Positions 62,087 to 64,000 of a stretch of 64,000 nt of DNA are shown here, piece after piece (position 1 is the first letter of the stretch; each line of letters starts with the position of its first letter). Below the pieces are notes generated by a model. The model searched no databases, had not been told where the DNA came from, and saw only the letters and a list, made by a program, of their open reading frames with translations. The DNA comes from JBBRHQ01 sp963781345. Its GTDB lineage: Bacteria > Actinomycetota > Thermoleophilia > Solirubrobacterales > 70-9. The DNA is taken from positions 372,001 through 436,000 of the forward strand of contig CAWAFQ010000014.1 in NCBI GenBank assembly GCA_963781345.1. The letters are read 5' to 3'. A program made the translations under genes and the position numbers.

Positions 62087-63255
62087 TTGGCCGACGCTGG
62101 CCTCGACCTCGACCGCGCCCGCGAGACCTTCGAGGCCTCGACCGATTTCACGATCGGCCTCGAGGAGGAGTTCGCGATCGTCGACCCGCAGACCCTCGAG
62201 CTCCAGAACCGCTTCGAGGACCTCCGGGACGCCTGTCTTCGCGACGGGCTTCTCGCCGACGTCGGCCGCCGGGGAGCTGATCGCCTCGGAGATCGAGATC
62301 CGCTCCGGCCGCTCGCAGACCTTCGCCGAGGCGCTCGACCGCCAGCGTCGAGCGCCGGGCCCGGCTGTTCCGCCTGAGCTCGGAGATGGGGCTCTGCCTG
62401 GCGGCGATGGGGACCCATCCCTGGGCCGACTATCTCGAGCAGGTGATCATCGACACCCCCCACTACCAGCGCCTTCGTCGCGACCTCGGCTGGGTCGCTC
62501 AGCGCAACAACACCTGGAGCATGCACGTGCACATGGGAATCCGCGGCGCCGACCGCGCGGTCGCCGTCTGCGACTGGCTGCGCGAGCTGCTGCCGCTGCT
62601 GCTCGCGGCCTCGGCCAACTCGCCCTTCCTCGACCGCCGCGACACCGGCCTGCACTCGGTCCGGACCGAGATCTTCACCCGCACCTTTCCCCGCTGCGGG
62701 ATCCCGGAGTGCTTCCGCACCTGGGAGGAGTACGCCGGCTTCATCTCGGCTCTCGAGCGCTTCGGCTCGGTCGTCGAGTCGACCCAGCTCTGGTGGAGCG
62801 TGCGTCCGCATCACGCCTTCGGCACGGTCGAGGTGAGGATCTGCGACGCGCAGACGAGGGGGGACGAGTCGTTCGCGCTCGCGGGGCTGATCGCCGCCTG
62901 CATCGCACAGACCGCGCTCGATTACGACGAGCACGGGTACGAGGGAGCGGGCGCGCCGCTGCGCGGGCGCGAGATCGAGGAGAACCTCTGGCGCGCGATC
63001 CGCTACGGGATGGACGCCGAGATGATCGACTTCCGCAGCGGTGAGGTGAAGCCGGCCCGGTCCGCGCTCGCAGAGCTGATCGCCTGGACGGCGCCGGCCA
63101 GGGAGCGGCTGGGAATCGCCGTCGACCTGCCCGCAGAAAACGGGGCGCAGCGGGCCAGGGCGGCGCTGGAGTCGGGCGCGGGCATCGAGGAGATCTATCG
63201 CGACGCGGTGGCGCAAACGGCGTCCACCTACACGGTAGGATCCGCGCTCAGATGA
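62087..63255 (+). pseudogene. ybdK: YbdK-like carboxylate-amine ligase (GCS2), interrupted by two frameshifts
   Basis: The frame opens at TTG 62087 with the family start FTIGLEEEFAIVDPQTLEL. An extra base near 62264 and another near 62346 shift the frame; between them ELIASEIEIRSGRSQTFAEA is readable, and after them LFRLSSEMGLCLAAMGTHPW, NNTWSMHVHMGIRG, ANSPFLDRRDTGLHSVRTE and HHAFGTVEVRICDAQT follow to the stop. The intact enzyme would have about 388 residues and weak glutamate-cysteine ligase activity. The stop overlaps the next gene (ATGA). Confidence 0.85.
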
Positions 63256-64000
63256 GGGCGGTCGCATCACGGGGGTCGGTTGGGGTCGTCCTGGCGGCGA
63301 GTGCATTGCTGCTGTCTGCCTGTGGTGGAGGGGACACCCGGACCGAGGTCTACAAGCCGCCGAAGGTTCCCGACAGCGGCGCCTTCGTCTTCCAGCTGCG
63401 CCACGCGAACACCGCGCAGGACACGCCCGCCTACCAGCTGCTCGCGCAGACCGGGGTGCTCGGCCGGATCGTCGCCGGGATGAACGACACCTTCAAGCTG
63501 CCACGCGACATCGGCGTCGTCGTCACCTCGACCGACGTCGGGCCCGCCTACATCCCCGAGGCCAACACCCTCGTCATCGGCTACCCGTTCATCCAGTCGA
63601 TCGCCAACACCTTTCTCCAGGCCTACCCGAACCTGACCGCGGGGCAGCTCGCCCAGAGGGTCGTCAACGTCGCCTCCTTCGTCCTCCTGCACGAGATGGG
63701 CCACGCACTCGTCAATCAGCTCGACATCCCGATAACCGCCCGCGAAGAGGACGCCGTCGACAACCTCGCGACGGTCATCAACGTTGAGGCGTTTCCCGCC
63801 GGCGGCAATGTCGTCTTCGATTTCGCCGACTTCTTCTCACTGCTTCAGGCCAACCCGACAGCGCTCAGCTTCTGGGACGAGCATTCCTTCGACCTGCAGC
63901 GAGCAAACGACGCCGTCTGCCACCTCTACGGGAGCGACCCGCAGGCCTACGCCAATCTCGCCGGGCTGATCCCCCAGGAGCGCCGGGTCCGCTGCCGCGA
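63252..64000 (+). CDS. Secreted metallopeptidase-like lipoprotein (DUF4344), 5' part
   Basis: 249 codons are visible before the window ends. A lipoprotein signal (VVLAASALLLSAC, Cys24) precedes a domain with the HExxH zinc motif HEMGHAL (His147), the Asp-rich segment REEDAVDNLATV and later SFWDEHSFDLQRAND, as in DUF4344 putative metallopeptidases. The substrate is unknown. The ATG overlaps the ligase stop. Confidence 0.8.
   Translation, partial: MRAVASRGSVGVVLAASALLLSACGGGDTRTEVYKPPKVPDSGAFVFQLRHANTAQDTPAYQLLAQTGVLGRIVAGMNDTFKLPRDIGVVVTSTDVGPAYIPEANTLVIGYPFIQSIANTFLQAYPNLTAGQLAQRVVNVASFVLLHEMGHALVNQLDIPITAREEDAVDNLATVINVEAFPAGGNVVFDFADFFSLLQANPTALSFWDEHSFDLQRANDAVCHLYGSDPQAYANLAGLIPQERRVRCR

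Overview
The window is GC-rich bacterial chromosome, densely packed with housekeeping genes. HrcA-DnaJ-PrmA, YqeY-PhoH-YbeY-Era, HisIE next to a trp cluster, and Tsa genes next to Rex, together with AbiEi-wHTH/DUF559 nucleases, hadA/hadB-like MaoC dehydratases and secreted actinobacterial-type proteins, suggest an actinomycete of the class Thermoleophilia (Solirubrobacterales-like). That placement is inferred from gene content and style, not from a marker phylogeny.

Layout. 0-3.4 kb: lepA 3' end, SnoaL-like and YbjQ-like proteins, a MaoC pair, a small membrane protein. 3.5-6.5 kb: hrcA-dnaJ-prmA. 6.5-10.6 kb: a membrane protein, murI, then yqeY-phoH-ybeY-era. 10.7-19.5 kb: hisIE and a complete trp set (E,G,D,C / F,B,A) split by an HtrA-type protease. 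19.5-28.6 kb: small membrane protein, methyltransferase, a phosphofructokinase with pyrophosphate-type residues, a shrunken solute-binding lipoprotein, an epimerase, an ACT-domain malic enzyme, a DUF559 nuclease and polA. 28.7-35.4 kb: surface region with a thrombospondin-3-like protein, a membrane-anchored ECF sigma factor and three tandem RTX-type calcium-binding proteins, the third frameshifted. 35.4-41.9 kb: geranylgeranyl-reductase-like oxidoreductase, rpsA-coaE-slt-MFS, DoxX. 42-50 kb: uvrB, two secreted proteins sharing a CBM4/9-like domain, a coiled-coil protein, uvrA. 50-56.5 kb: type IV pilin, ROK kinase, hexapeptide acyltransferase, lipoprotein, YjbQ, and panB-panC-DUF2520. 56.7-64 kb: fmdB-like, UDG, tsaE, two small secreted proteins, then a tightly overlapping run tsaB-rimI-tsaD-grx-rex-ybdK-metallopeptidase that leaves the window.

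Expression style. At least sixteen genes have a TANNNT -10-like hexamer 6-9 bases before the start codon, the arrangement expected for leaderless mRNAs. Within operons, genes join through four-base NTGA overlaps using ATG, GTG, TTG and apparently CTG starts. No tRNA, rRNA, IS element or CRISPR array was seen.

The most unusual signal is a set of intergenic inverted repeats with an ATG in the loop. One is a perfect 19-bp palindrome straddling the start codon of the DUF559 nuclease gene. Two with conserved loop and compensating arm changes lie upstream of uvrB and uvrA. One lies before hisIE, and three form a tandem array at 53 kb. Single-base indels break rpsA (tail), the third RTX gene, tsaD and ybdK, so sequencing error must be separated from true decay.
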